Below are positions 17,957 to 27,311 of a stretch of 64,000 nt of DNA, one piece after another; positions within the stretch are counted from its first letter, which is position 1; each line of letters starts with the position of its first letter. The stretch spans positions 54,802 to 118,801 of the forward strand of contig NZ_CAMAPC010000012.1 of NCBI RefSeq assembly GCF_945859825.1, written 5' to 3'. Made by a program: the position numbers and the translations under genes. Under the pieces are notes generated by a model. It made no database searches, was not told the DNA's origin, and was given only the letters and a program-made list of their open reading frames with translations. The stretch is from Pseudoalteromonas holothuriae. Lineage in GTDB: Bacteria > Pseudomonadota > Gammaproteobacteria > Enterobacterales > Alteromonadaceae.

Positions 17957-19127
17957 AAGACCACCCATATAATGTGTATGCAACGATAAGCGCAGGAACG
18001 GTTGAGTATAAAGTAGCGAGTAGCGCTGCTTTTGGCGCCAGCGCGATGGCCGGAAACAAGGCATCGCCATCGTTTGAAATAGCATTACCTGCAAGTGCGC
18101 TAAAAGGTATAACACCTTGAATGTATAGTGTCGTTACAACAATTTGCGGACCACACCCGGGTAGCAAGCCAACCAAAACAGCCATTAACGGCGTAAACAT
18201 TGCAAATTCGCTAAACCAAGAAGCTACGTCTAACCCGCCTACATTCACCAGTATTTCGTAGAGCATAAAACTAACAATTACCCAAGCACTGACAAAATGT
18301 GTATCTTCAATAATTTGCAAATAACGAGCAGCTTGTTTTTCTTTCATGTTTGGCTTCTTGGTAGAGGAACTCTCCATATTATATGTAGAAGTTATTGGGC
18401 TTAGTGACCAAGCGACTGCAATCAAAACTGCCATCGTGCAGCCAAACAGTTCGATAGCATGAGTAAATAGGCCAAAATCAATGTTAAATGCCATTAGTAG
18501 GGCAATAATAAGACACGGCAGCATAATTATTTGCCAATAGATGATACTAATTTGATCAACATAACTGATTGGTTTTGCAGATATTTGCATTTTTGGCTTT
18601 GTAATAGCACTGGCAGGCAAAGGGTTACAAAACCGATTAACAGCTATACCACTTAAAAAGCCTACCGATATGCCAAGTAGCAATATTAGCAATCCTTCTA
18701 ATGGCTTTTGCGCTAACAATAAAAAGGCGGCATCGCCCATTGTTGCCGTTAACACCGCAACTAGGGCGCCAAAACTGGCTTGGCGTTGAGTAAATTGTGT
18801 TACGACCACGATAGCGCCGCCACAGCCTGGCAAGGCGCCAAGAAAAGCAGCAAATGCAACTTCCAAAATTGGTGAACGAGTATATAGCGCGTTCAATTGC
18901 AAGTGAGGAAGTTTATCAACAAGGTGGCGGTAGAGGTAAAGCGTAGAAGCAACAAATACGGTCACTTGAAAAAACGCATCGGCCAAAGTTGTTATTGTCA
19001 CCGACCTAAGTGGCGGATAAGCGATAGCCAAAGCCAGTAAAATAGGCAATAACAGGCGTTTATTGCTTGTAAACTTACCTTGAAGAACGGCGAAATTTAC
19101 AGCATCTTTGAGAGAATAAAAAAACAT
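17955..19127 (-). CDS. Putative manganese/heavy-metal exporter, ArsP_2 family
   Basis: This inner-membrane protein has about ten transmembrane segments built as two repeats, each with a Gly-Pro-Gly-Cys-Gly signature: GALPGCGGAIVVVTQF and GLLPGCGPQIVVTTLY. This fits the ArsP_2 putative manganese or heavy-metal transporter group. A Fur-type box 46 bp upstream suggests control by metal, although Fur could act indirectly. ATG 19127 is taken as the start; an in-frame GTG at 19157 would add ten residues but sits too close to AAGG. The metal cannot be deduced from sequence. Confidence 0.7.
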   Translation of the reverse strand: MFFYSLKDAVNFAVLQGKFTSNKRLLLPILLALAIAYPPLRSVTITTLADAFFQVTVFVASTLYLYRHLVDKLPHLQLNALYTRSPILEVAFAAFLGALPGCGGAIVVVTQFTQRQASFGALVAVLTATMGDAAFLLLAQKPLEGLLILLLGISVGFLSGIAVNRFCNPLPASAITKPKMQISAKPISYVDQISIIYWQIIMLPCLIIALLMAFNIDFGLFTHAIELFGCTMAVLIAVAWSLSPITSTYNMESSSTKKPNMKEKQAARYLQIIEDTHFVSAWVIVSFMLYEILVNVGGLDVASWFSEFAMFTPLMAVLVGLLPGCGPQIVVTTLYIQGVIPFSALAGNAISNDGDALFPAIALAPKAALLATLYSTVPALIVAYTLYGWS

Positions 19128-19172
19128 AGGGCGTGACCAGAATCTGTGACTGATCACACCTTATTCTATTTG

Positions 19173-19195
19173 CAAATGATAATCAATATCATTTG
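19173..19195 (-). promoter_or_regulatory. Fur-like operator upstream of the ArsP_2 exporter
   Basis: The inverted repeat CAAATGATA-N5-TATCATTTG has perfect 9-bp arms and includes TGATAAT, matching the Fur/Mur box core. It lies between the exporter start and the end of the M28 gene, in position to repress the exporter promoter. Confidence 0.65.
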
Positions 19196-19199
19196 TATT

Positions 19200-20828
19200 T
19201 TATTTGCGTTGAAATTCGGCTGTTTTATTCCAAGTTGGCCAATCTTGCTGTTGAGAAATATCATAACCGACTTGATAGAATAGTTGCAGGTCTTGTACCG
19301 CGCCGCTTAAGTCCCACTCATCACGGTAACGATCGCAAGGTTGGTGATAGCAACCACGTAGCACTAAACTCATACGCTTGCGGTAGTTTGCGGTTGCTTC
19401 ATCCAGTGCTTGTGTACCGCCGCCTGCATACATGGCTGGAACGCCCATGTTGGCAAAGGCAAAGTGATCAGAGCGGTAATAACCTCCAGATGCCGGTTTT
19501 GGATCGCCAGACACAACACGACCTTGCTGTTTTGCTGCGCTTTGTAGCATATTATCAAGAGATGATTTACCAATGCCGACTACACTAATATCTTTGACTT
19601 TGCCTAATAAATTTAAGCTGTCCATATTAATGTTCGCAACCGTTTTATTGGCTGGTATAACAGGGTTAGCGGCGTAAAATTTAGAGCCTAATAAACCTTG
19701 CTCTTCAGCGGTTACTGCTAAAAATGTCATTGAGCGATTAGGGCGCGTTGGTAATTTAACAAAGGCTTCAGCGACTTCAATCATGCCGCCTGTGCCGGTT
19801 GCATTATCATGGGCACCATTATAAATTTGGTCGCCTTTGCGATTTTTATCCGTACCGAGATGATCCCAGTGTGCAGAGTAGATTACATGCTCATCAGGTT
19901 GTGTACTGCCAGGTAATGTAGCGATAAAATTATAAGAGATAGATGTTTTGATTTTGCTCTTAACCGTTACAGAAGCAGTTAAGTCACCCATATCAACGTT
20001 GTATGCACCTTTGGCTGCATTTGTTTTAGCATTATCAAAGTTAAGTCCCGCTTTTTCAAAAAGCTCTTTGGCCACATTAACGGTCACCCAGCCTTCAACA
20101 GCAACGCGGTCCATGTTGTTATTGGCTTTTTGAAAACCGAATTGTTCACCGCTCCATGAGTTTTCAACCACACTCCAAGGGTAAGAAGCAGGTGCTGTTT
20201 CGTGAACAATGATTGCGCCTGCAGCGCCTTGACGGCTGGCTTCTTCAAATTTGTATGTCCAGCGGCCATAGTAGGTCATTGCTTCACCAGTGAACATACT
20301 TTCGTCTTTGGTTGCAAAGCCAGGATCATTGACTAGCATAACCACTGTTTTACCAGTAACATCAATACCTTCGTAGTCATTCCAGTTATATTCAGGGGCA
20401 TTTACACCATACCCTACAAATACTAATTCTGACTCGTTAATCGACTCAAGTGCGCTAATACGGCTGGTGCCCATTACCATCTCTTTTTTGTATTGGTAGG
20501 CTTTGCCACCAATATCGAGCGTCATATTGGCATCAGCTTCAATAGATACCAATGGCACTTCTTGAAAGAAGCTATCACCGTTGCCAGGTTGATAGCCAAG
20601 TGCTTTAAACTGATCACTTAAGTAAGCCAAAGTTAATTCTTCACCTTTGGATGAGGGTGCTCGGCCACCGAATTCGTCTGACGCTAAAGTTTTAATATGT
20701 TGCGCCAGCTGTGCTGCGTTAATACTGTTATAAGCCGTTTGTACATCAGCGTTTGTGTTTGGTGTAGTACTTACACATCCGCTCAGTACTGCAATCGTCA
20801 ACGCGCTAAGAGTCATTTTTAGTTTCAT
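19200..20828 (-). CDS. Exported M28 family metallopeptidase
   Basis: A 542-residue lipoprotein (lipobox LSGC, Cys16) with a PA-type insert near residues 130-250 and an M28 catalytic domain. Dinuclear zinc ligands are visible in AHWDHLG, GAHDNATGTGG, TAEEQGLLG, NINMDSLNL and YRSDHFAFANMGVP. M28 enzymes of this type are aminopeptidases acting in the periplasm or outside the cell. ATG 20828 is chosen over an upstream start because it places the lipoprotein signal directly at the N-terminus. It is followed on the same strand by the exporter gene but has a separate Fur-box-containing gap. Confidence 0.85.
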   Translation of the reverse strand: MKLKMTLSALTIAVLSGCVSTTPNTNADVQTAYNSINAAQLAQHIKTLASDEFGGRAPSSKGEELTLAYLSDQFKALGYQPGNGDSFFQEVPLVSIEADANMTLDIGGKAYQYKKEMVMGTSRISALESINESELVFVGYGVNAPEYNWNDYEGIDVTGKTVVMLVNDPGFATKDESMFTGEAMTYYGRWTYKFEEASRQGAAGAIIVHETAPASYPWSVVENSWSGEQFGFQKANNNMDRVAVEGWVTVNVAKELFEKAGLNFDNAKTNAAKGAYNVDMGDLTASVTVKSKIKTSISYNFIATLPGSTQPDEHVIYSAHWDHLGTDKNRKGDQIYNGAHDNATGTGGMIEVAEAFVKLPTRPNRSMTFLAVTAEEQGLLGSKFYAANPVIPANKTVANINMDSLNLLGKVKDISVVGIGKSSLDNMLQSAAKQQGRVVSGDPKPASGGYYRSDHFAFANMGVPAMYAGGGTQALDEATANYRKRMSLVLRGCYHQPCDRYRDEWDLSGAVQDLQLFYQVGYDISQQQDWPTWNKTAEFQRK

Positions 20829-20975
20829 AGCTGTTCTTTTGTTATTAATTGGATGCGTTAGTATAAACATAAAAACTCAAAATATTCGAGCAACTGCGTT
20901 GGTTAACAGTCTGTGGCATTGGCGCTTGGCGCAACTTGGGGTAAACTGGCGCAAATAATTTTTGTATAGTAAGCC

Positions 20976-21818
20976 ATGAAAAAGTTTACGCCACCAGAGG
21001 CATTTAATCCGCAATTACTCAATGGCGGTGCGTTTGAGCATTTAACTCAAGCCTTTCAATTGCATAATCAAACCGACTGGCCTTCATTTGAATGGCTTAA
21101 CAGCTTTGTAACCGCACAAAATCACCTTGCAAAGCCGATTGTATTCGTGCCAGATGCGCAATTTAAAGAAGAAGCACGGTACTATGAGCAAATCATCTTT
21201 GAGACAGCCTGTGTTCCGACAAGAGAGAAAAATTGGCATGACTTGTTCGGCGCAATGATTTGGAGCTTATTTCCAAACAGTAAGACGTTATTAAACAAGC
21301 GTCATATACATGAAATTAATCTACATGGTTTAAAACAACGTAGCCGTCATAGGAATGCGTTAACACTATTTGATGAGTGTGGTGTACTTCTTGCGATGAC
21401 AGATGAACATTTTGCAACAAAGCTAAAAGCCCATCAATGGCATGATGTTTTTGTAGAGCAACGTCAGCGTTGGGGGAAAGATATTAAGCCTTTTATATTT
21501 GGCCATGCTAATTATGAAATGCTAACGCAGCCATTTATAGGTTTAACGGGTAAAGTGCTATGCGTGATTGTTGATAATGCTTTTTTTGAGTTGAGCTTGA
21601 CAGCGCAATATCAAAAGTTAGATGAGCAACTCGTTGATATGATAGAACACCAAGGTGTATTGAACGATAACTCTGCACTCTCTCCGTTACCATTGTTGGG
21701 TGTGCCAAATTGGTGCGATAAAAATACTGATCCTGAATTTTACAATAATACCGATTATTTCAGACCGAAACGAAGGAATACACATGATAGAAGTCAAGGC
21801 GTTAAAAAAACGCTTTAA
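20976..21818 (+). CDS. DUF3025 family protein
   Basis: The 280-residue soluble protein carries the family blocks FDECGVLLAMTDEHF, FGHANYEMLTQPFIGLTGK and, near the C-terminus, LLGVPNWCDKNTDPEFYNN followed by DYFRPKR. These match DUF3025 proteins of gammaproteobacteria and betaproteobacteria, whose function is unknown. The gene overlaps the next ABC transporter gene by 35 bp, so the three genes probably form one transcript. The start is the first ATG after the divergent promoter region. Confidence 0.8.
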   Translation: MKKFTPPEAFNPQLLNGGAFEHLTQAFQLHNQTDWPSFEWLNSFVTAQNHLAKPIVFVPDAQFKEEARYYEQIIFETACVPTREKNWHDLFGAMIWSLFPNSKTLLNKRHIHEINLHGLKQRSRHRNALTLFDECGVLLAMTDEHFATKLKAHQWHDVFVEQRQRWGKDIKPFIFGHANYEMLTQPFIGLTGKVLCVIVDNAFFELSLTAQYQKLDEQLVDMIEHQGVLNDNSALSPLPLLGVPNWCDKNTDPEFYNNTDYFRPKRRNTHDRSQGVKKTL

Positions 21819-22569
21819 ATTGACCAAAGAACATCAACAAAAGGGAAAGTCTAAAGATGTTCGTGAGCATGACGGCTATTTTCACTCTGTGCAAAATGTC
21901 AGTTTTTCATGCTCTCAAGGTGAGGTACTTGGTTTACTAGGGCCCAATGGTGCCGGTAAAACAACCACACTGCGTATGTTGTCAACGGCGCTTACGCCAG
22001 ATAGCGGTCATATTCATATAAATGGTCAAAATATCGTTAAAAAACCGCTCATTGGTCGAAAATCAATTGGCTTTTTGTCTGGGTCAACAGGTTTGTATGG
22101 TCGTTTAAGCGCAAGAGAAAATGTTGAGTATTTTGCTAAATTGCATGGATTAAAAGGCAAAACACTTAAATTACGCTGCGAAGCATTATTTGACATGCTT
22201 GATATGACATCGTTTTTAGATAAACGTGCTGAGCACTTATCAACGGGTATGAAGCAAAAAGCAAGTATTGCTCGTGCGGTGGTTCATCAACCAGATGTAG
22301 TTGTATTGGATGAGCCAACAACTGGGCTTGATATCATGACCACACAAACAGTCATAAACTTTATTCGCGGCCTTAAAAATAATGGTACACCAGTTATTTT
22401 TTCGACTCATCACCTTGATGAAGTGGCGCTACTGTGTGACCGGATATGTGTTATAGACAAAGGGGTTAGCTTTTTTGACGACAGTATTGCGCAGTTTAAA
22501 GCCCAAGGTAACAGTGAAGAGCTAAATCAAGCGTTTATGAACTTATTGCAAGGAGCTGGGCATGTTTGA
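21784..22569 (+). CDS. natA: ABC transporter ATP-binding protein, NatA-like
   Basis: The 261-residue protein has Walker A GPNGAGKTTT (near residues 53-62), signature LSTGMKQK, Walker B VVVLDEPTTGLD and the switch STHHLDE. This is the ABC-2 exporter type, related to the Na+-exporting NatA and to drug exporters. ATG 21784 follows GAAGGAA by 6 bp; an earlier in-frame codon would lie well inside DUF3025. It overlaps the permease gene by 8 bp, so the two proteins form the exporter. The sodium specificity implied by the name is only by similarity. Confidence 0.85.
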   Translation: MIEVKALKKRFKLTKEHQQKGKSKDVREHDGYFHSVQNVSFSCSQGEVLGLLGPNGAGKTTTLRMLSTALTPDSGHIHINGQNIVKKPLIGRKSIGFLSGSTGLYGRLSARENVEYFAKLHGLKGKTLKLRCEALFDMLDMTSFLDKRAEHLSTGMKQKASIARAVVHQPDVVVLDEPTTGLDIMTTQTVINFIRGLKNNGTPVIFSTHHLDEVALLCDRICVIDKGVSFFDDSIAQFKAQGNSEELNQAFMNLLQGAGHV

Positions 22570-23770
22570 AGTATTTAAAAAGGAACTGTTAGAGCTGCTA
22601 AGAGATAGAAAAACGCTATTTTTTGTTTTGGCGTTACCTATGCTTATATTCCCAGTCATTATGGGCTTAGTCGGCTTTTTAGGTTCTCAAGCAGCTTTAA
22701 AGGCAGAGCAAAAAGTACATACCTATTACATCATAAACGCGCAGCATAGTAAGCAGTTTGCCGAGCGGGTTTTTTATCACAAAAGCTTTAAACAATACAG
22801 TGGCGCTGAGCAGTTTGATACCATAGATGCACTAAAAGAGGCTGTGCGCAGTGGCAGTATCGATGTGGGTATTTATCTGGAGGCTGACCCCGCTGATGCC
22901 CTTAAACAAGGCAAACAAGCCAAATGGCAAATGGTATTTAACGACGCGCAAAGTATCAACTTTATTTATAATCGACTGCAATCACTTGCTAATGAATTTT
23001 CCGAGTTATTACGAGAACAGGCATTAGTGTCTTTGGGTGTAAGTAAAGACAAACAGCAGGCTATTTTACAGCCGATTGTTGTAAGTAAAGTAGACACCGC
23101 AGATAAACGTGAAAATATAGGTGAAAAAATAGGGGCATTCATTCCTTATTTATTGATCCCATTAGTTTTAATGGGAGCCAGTTATCCAGCCATTGATTTA
23201 GGGGCCGGTGAAAAAGAGCGAGGTACATTAGAGACCTTACTGCTCACACCTGTCACTCGTACGCAATTAGTACTAGGTAAGTTTTTAACTGTGTTATTGA
23301 GCTCGTTAGCATGTGCAACTGTTACTGTACTAAGTATGGCTATTTGGGTGTCGGTTGCAGTCAGTTTTGTAGAGTTAGATACCATAAAAAATGCCTTTTC
23401 CAGTATAACAGGTATGGACTTTGTATTAATCTTTGCCTTGTTGGTACCTATTGCAGCTATTTTTTCGTCACTGGTTTTAGCCATCTCTATTTATGCCAGA
23501 ACTTTTAAAGAAGCGCAAAATTATATGGCACCGCTGAGCATGGGCGTATTTTTACCTATCGTTGTGTCGTTGATGCCTAATATGGTGCTTAATGCAAAAA
23601 CGGCTTTGATCCCCGTTACTAATGTGGCACTGGCAATAAAAGAAATAGTTAAAGGAACCGTCGATTACGGATTATTGAGCATGATAGTGATCACCTCCGC
23701 CGGTTTAGCTGCGCTATTGTTAGCATGTTGTGTTAGATGGTTTTCAAAAGAAACGGTATTGTTTAGGTAG
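22562..23770 (+). CDS. natB: ABC-2 type permease, NatB-like
   Basis: A 402-residue membrane protein with one N-terminal segment (about 20-42), a roughly 140-residue extracytoplasmic region, and five or so C-terminal segments. The conserved GAGEKERGTLETLLLTPV stretch (near residues 215-232) is characteristic of NatB/ABC-2 permeases. It follows the ATPase gene with an 8-bp overlap and GGAG upstream of the start. A strong terminator follows. The substrate is unknown. Confidence 0.85.
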   Translation: MFEVFKKELLELLRDRKTLFFVLALPMLIFPVIMGLVGFLGSQAALKAEQKVHTYYIINAQHSKQFAERVFYHKSFKQYSGAEQFDTIDALKEAVRSGSIDVGIYLEADPADALKQGKQAKWQMVFNDAQSINFIYNRLQSLANEFSELLREQALVSLGVSKDKQQAILQPIVVSKVDTADKRENIGEKIGAFIPYLLIPLVLMGASYPAIDLGAGEKERGTLETLLLTPVTRTQLVLGKFLTVLLSSLACATVTVLSMAIWVSVAVSFVELDTIKNAFSSITGMDFVLIFALLVPIAAIFSSLVLAISIYARTFKEAQNYMAPLSMGVFLPIVVSLMPNMVLNAKTALIPVTNVALAIKEIVKGTVDYGLLSMIVITSAGLAALLLACCVRWFSKETVLFR

Positions 23771-23787
23771 CAAATAAGTAAAAGAGC

Positions 23788-23818
23788 ATAAAAGCGCGGT
23801 TATAAACCGCGCTTTTAT
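23788..23818 (+). terminator. Intrinsic terminator of the natAB operon
   Basis: A perfect 13-bp stem (23788-23800 with 23806-23818) surrounds a 5-nt loop and is A-rich on the left and T-rich on the right. It is probably effective for both convergent genes. Confidence 0.75.
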
Positions 23819-23839
23819 AGGTTTTGTCGTGTTGGATTT

Positions 23840-23904
23840 ATACTAATTACATTAAATAAATGACCCAGTATTGCGACAGGTAAATGGCTTAATAAAATTG
23901 GTAT
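23840..23904. repeat. 65-bp interspersed repeat with inverted ends
   Basis: The element starts ATACTAATT and ends AATTGGTAT, an 8-of-9 inverted repeat, and contains ATTACATTAAATAAATG and GTAAATGG, both also found at 9177-9236. It ends exactly at the stop codon of the phosphoesterase gene. It has no coding capacity and resembles a MITE or other small intergenic repeat. Confidence 0.5.
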
Positions 23905-24704
23905 TATGCAGCTTTTGCATCATGGGCTTTGACTTTATCTAGCTCAACCACATTCACAACATGCTGAATATCAGACCAATGCAGTAACTCAATGCGGCCA
24001 TTTTGCCCTTCAACCAATGCAGTACAGTTTTCAATCCAATCACCGTCATTACAATAAACAATGCCATCTTGGACTTTAATTGCTGGTTGATGAATATGGC
24101 CACAAATAATGCCATCTACACCTTGTTTTTTCGCTTCATGAATTGCAGCAGATTCAAACGCGCTGATCGCTTCACGTGCCTTGTGAACACGGTTTTTAAG
24201 CCACGAGGCTAACGACCAGTAGTGACCGCCATACAGTCGGCGTACTCGATTAGTCCAGCGGTTTAAAAATAATAAAAAGTCATAAGCGGTGTCACCGGCA
24301 ATACTAATAAGTTTGTTATAGCGAGTTGCAGAGTCAAAATCATCACCATGTAAGAGCAAAAACTTTTTACCCAATGAGGTGGTATGAATAAAAGTTCTAT
24401 GTACTTCAATGTTAAATAAGCTTTTGCCAACATAGCTTCGGAAAGTTTCATCATGATTCCCAGGAATGTAAACAACCCGAGTACCAGACTCTGCTTTTGC
24501 TTGAATGCATTCAAGTACTTTGTAATGTGACGCTTGCCAATAAAATTGTCGTTTCATTGACCACAAGTCAACAATGTCACCCACTAAATAGAGCACATCA
24601 CAACGAGTGCTATTTAAAAAGTCTAACAAGTAATCGGCTTTACAATCCTTATAGCCTAAATGTACATCTGAAATCCAGATGCTGGGGTAGTACGTTGTAG
24701 TCAT
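23904..24704 (-). CDS. LpxH-like metallophosphoesterase
   Basis: The 266-residue protein has all metallophosphoesterase blocks: SDVHLG (D13/H15), VGDIVD, PGNHDE, LLHGDDFD and CGHIHQP. It resembles the UDP-2,3-diacylglucosamine diphosphatase family but is longer than LpxH, so it is more likely a relative than the lipid A enzyme. The start ATG at 24704 was preferred over TTG 24719. The gene stands alone, with a MITE-like repeat at its end. Confidence 0.75.
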   Translation of the reverse strand: MTTTYYPSIWISDVHLGYKDCKADYLLDFLNSTRCDVLYLVGDIVDLWSMKRQFYWQASHYKVLECIQAKAESGTRVVYIPGNHDETFRSYVGKSLFNIEVHRTFIHTTSLGKKFLLLHGDDFDSATRYNKLISIAGDTAYDFLLFLNRWTNRVRRLYGGHYWSLASWLKNRVHKAREAISAFESAAIHEAKKQGVDGIICGHIHQPAIKVQDGIVYCNDGDWIENCTALVEGQNGRIELLHWSDIQHVVNVVELDKVKAHDAKAA

Positions 24705-24935
24705 TGTCCGTGGCCTCAAGCGTAATAATATTTAAATTAATGCGCTAACGTGAACAAGCAATGACAGTAATGCGACAAGTTAACGAAAGTTGTTATTTGC
24801 AGGAGAACTTGACAAGTAGGTATTGTTTTCAAAGTCATAGAACTTCTAGAGTGTGGTTTGATCTGAGCAACAAATACATTTATTAATGTTTGCTGATAAA
24901 GAAGTAAATTAGATATTGTGCACTGCGGATATAAT

Positions 24936-24987
24936 ATCAATTGTATTAAATAAATGCGTATTAAGCCGCATGATACGACTTAATACG
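24936..24987. repeat. Third repeat fragment plus a 9-bp hairpin
   Basis: A partial copy of the repeat (ATTAAATAAATG, 24945-24956) is followed directly by a perfect inverted repeat CGTATTAAG/CTTAATACG with a 13-nt loop. There is no U tract on either side, so it is not a standard terminator for the peptidase gene. Confidence 0.35.
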
Positions 24988-25006
24988 AAACTTAAACAGT
25001 ATGTTG

Positions 25007-27040
25007 TTATTTTTTATATTTTTCAAACCATGCTAGCGTGTGTTCTATTTTACTGATCATTCGAGAAGGTCGCCCTGCAATGCCATGCGGTGCACCGGGG
25101 ATCTTGACCAATACTGAGTCTATTTTACGGTGTTTCAGTGCTTGATAAAATTGCTCCGTTTCGGCCATAGGGGTTCGCAAATCTTCTTCACCAGTCATGA
25201 GCATGGTAGGTGTCGTAACGTTGCCAACCAAAGACAATGGTGAGCGCTGCCAGTAATGATCAACATGATCCCAAGGCATCCCAGGAAATTGAGTGGGGAT
25301 CTGTATTAAACCGCTATCAGCAGTAAGTACCTTGCTTAACCAGTTGATTACTGGCTTTACAACCACTGCCGCATTAAAGCGATCAGTTAAGCCAATTGCA
25401 TAGGCAGTAGCAATGCCGCCTGCCGAACCACCGGCAATAAATAGGTTTTTTTCATCAATGAACCCAGTTTTTAACATCGCATCCACCCCTGAATTATGAT
25501 CCGCGAAATCTTCTTTTGAGCTGTATTTATATTTCAATAACATAGCAAAACGTTCACCATAAGAGCTACTGCCACGATGATTATCATAAAACACCACATA
25601 GCCCTGAGCAGCATAACGTTGTAATTCAGCGGAGAAATGTGGGCCATAGGCTAAGTGTGGACCACCATGTATTTCGAGCAACAAAGGATATTTCTTTTTA
25701 GGATCAAAATTGGGAGGGGTGATATACCAACCTTGAATTTGCTCACCATCAAAAGAGGAGTTATAGGTTAGTTCATGAACTTTACCCAGTGATTTATGCG
25801 CCAGTAGATCTTCATTTAAGCTGGTAAGCTGTGAGACTTTACCTTTTATACTAGTTAAGGCGACATCCGCAGGACGTTGGCTATTTCCTTTGGTAAATGT
25901 GATTTCACCATCATAATTGGCGCTGAAGTGACCACTCAAATAAGGACGCCCTAACGTGGTGCCTGATAAACTGTCAGATAAATCATTGATTTTACCCTTT
26001 GTCGTGATCGTTGCTAGCTTTCGTTTACCATGATCATCATAGGAGATAGCCAGCTTTGAGCTACTTACCCAAACTGGGTTTTGAATTGAGCGGTCAAAGT
26101 CTTTTGCGATCATATTCGTGGTTTTACTTTGCCAGTTCATAATATTTAGTTTGTGATTACGATAAGGGTTAAGCTCTCCTGATGCGCTTAAATAGGCCAA
26201 TTGTTTGCCATTTTCAGAAAAACTTGGCGAGTGCTCTTTACCTGCAAATGAGGTAAGCTGTTTTATGTTACGTGCAAAATCTACTTCAAAGAGATCACCT
26301 TCAAGCGCTTTATACTCCCAATCAGCAATTCGATTTGCCGAAAATACGATTCCTCTTGAATCTGGGCGCCAAGCCAACTTGCCGCTGTGATGGTAATTAC
26401 CTGAAGTGAGTTGGCGCGGGGTTCCGCCTTCACTCGGTAGTACAAAAATGTGTCGGTAACCGGGCTTAACTAAACCTTGTCCATCAGCTTGGTAGTAAGC
26501 GCTATCAATTACAATCGCAGGTTCAGACCATTTAGCCCCGTTTGGCTTACTAGGCATATTAGCAATGACAGCTGGTTTTTGTGATACTTTTTGACTAAAA
26601 GCGAGCCATTTGCTGTCTGGTGACCAAGTCAGGTTACTGATCCCCGTATTGAGCTGAGTTAGTAAGGCTGTTCGGTTTTGGTCTAAGTAATGCACGTGAA
26701 CTTGAGTCGAGCCTGATACATTACTTACAAAAGCAATTTTACGGCCATCAGCAGACCAACGCGGTTGATAATAACTATTTTGGTCTGAAAAAAGCGGAGT
26801 TTGTTCACCCGACTGTGTATCAACGAGCCACAAGTTTTGCCTTTTTGAATCATTCATAACATCATTGCTATTTCGCACATAGATGATTTTTTTACCATTT
26901 GGCGATATTTGCGGATCACTTGCGTATTCCAATTCAAAAATGTCACTTGCTTGCAACCCCGTGCTTGCTTGAGTGAATAAAGGTAGTGCCGAAAAAGCCA
27001 GTAAAGAGCAATGCAATGTGCGTTTAAGCCAAAAAGACAT
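25007..27040 (-). CDS. Exported S9 prolyl-oligopeptidase family peptidase
   Basis: This 677-residue serine peptidase has a signal peptide (to about residue 26), a TolB-like beta-propeller (about 40-400) that filters substrates, and a C-terminal alpha/beta-hydrolase domain. The triad is visible: Ser539 in GGSAGG, Asp620 in GEEDLRTP and His652 in GAPHGIAG. It probably trims peptides in the periplasm. It is a single gene, and no clear terminator was found downstream. Confidence 0.88.
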   Translation of the reverse strand: MSFWLKRTLHCSLLAFSALPLFTQASTGLQASDIFELEYASDPQISPNGKKIIYVRNSNDVMNDSKRQNLWLVDTQSGEQTPLFSDQNSYYQPRWSADGRKIAFVSNVSGSTQVHVHYLDQNRTALLTQLNTGISNLTWSPDSKWLAFSQKVSQKPAVIANMPSKPNGAKWSEPAIVIDSAYYQADGQGLVKPGYRHIFVLPSEGGTPRQLTSGNYHHSGKLAWRPDSRGIVFSANRIADWEYKALEGDLFEVDFARNIKQLTSFAGKEHSPSFSENGKQLAYLSASGELNPYRNHKLNIMNWQSKTTNMIAKDFDRSIQNPVWVSSSKLAISYDDHGKRKLATITTKGKINDLSDSLSGTTLGRPYLSGHFSANYDGEITFTKGNSQRPADVALTSIKGKVSQLTSLNEDLLAHKSLGKVHELTYNSSFDGEQIQGWYITPPNFDPKKKYPLLLEIHGGPHLAYGPHFSAELQRYAAQGYVVFYDNHRGSSSYGERFAMLLKYKYSSKEDFADHNSGVDAMLKTGFIDEKNLFIAGGSAGGIATAYAIGLTDRFNAAVVVKPVINWLSKVLTADSGLIQIPTQFPGMPWDHVDHYWQRSPLSLVGNVTTPTMLMTGEEDLRTPMAETEQFYQALKHRKIDSVLVKIPGAPHGIAGRPSRMISKIEHTLAWFEKYKK

Positions 27041-27254
27041 ATTTGTTCTCCGATATGTATTTAACCTGAGTTTTTATTAACGCTTATAATTAGTTACTTG
27101 AATACCGAAGTCACTCTATACACGATAGAATGAGATAAAAATCAGATGTATTTGGCAGTATTGATGATCTTGAATGAGCTATATCGTATTACTATTGATG
27201 AGCATATGTGAGTTAATTCTAAATGCCCTTTATTGAGCGCGTTGGTAGTATAAC

Positions 27255-27282
27255 AAAAAAGCAGCATGGAGCTGCTGCTTTT
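27255..27282 (-). terminator. Intrinsic terminator of proS
   Basis: A perfect 9-bp stem AAAAGCAGC/GCTGCTTTT with an 8-nt loop is followed on the minus strand by a T run. It lies 30 bp after the proS stop. Confidence 0.7.
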
Positions 27283-27311
27283 AAAAATGCATTTTAAACT
27301 AAATATACTCG

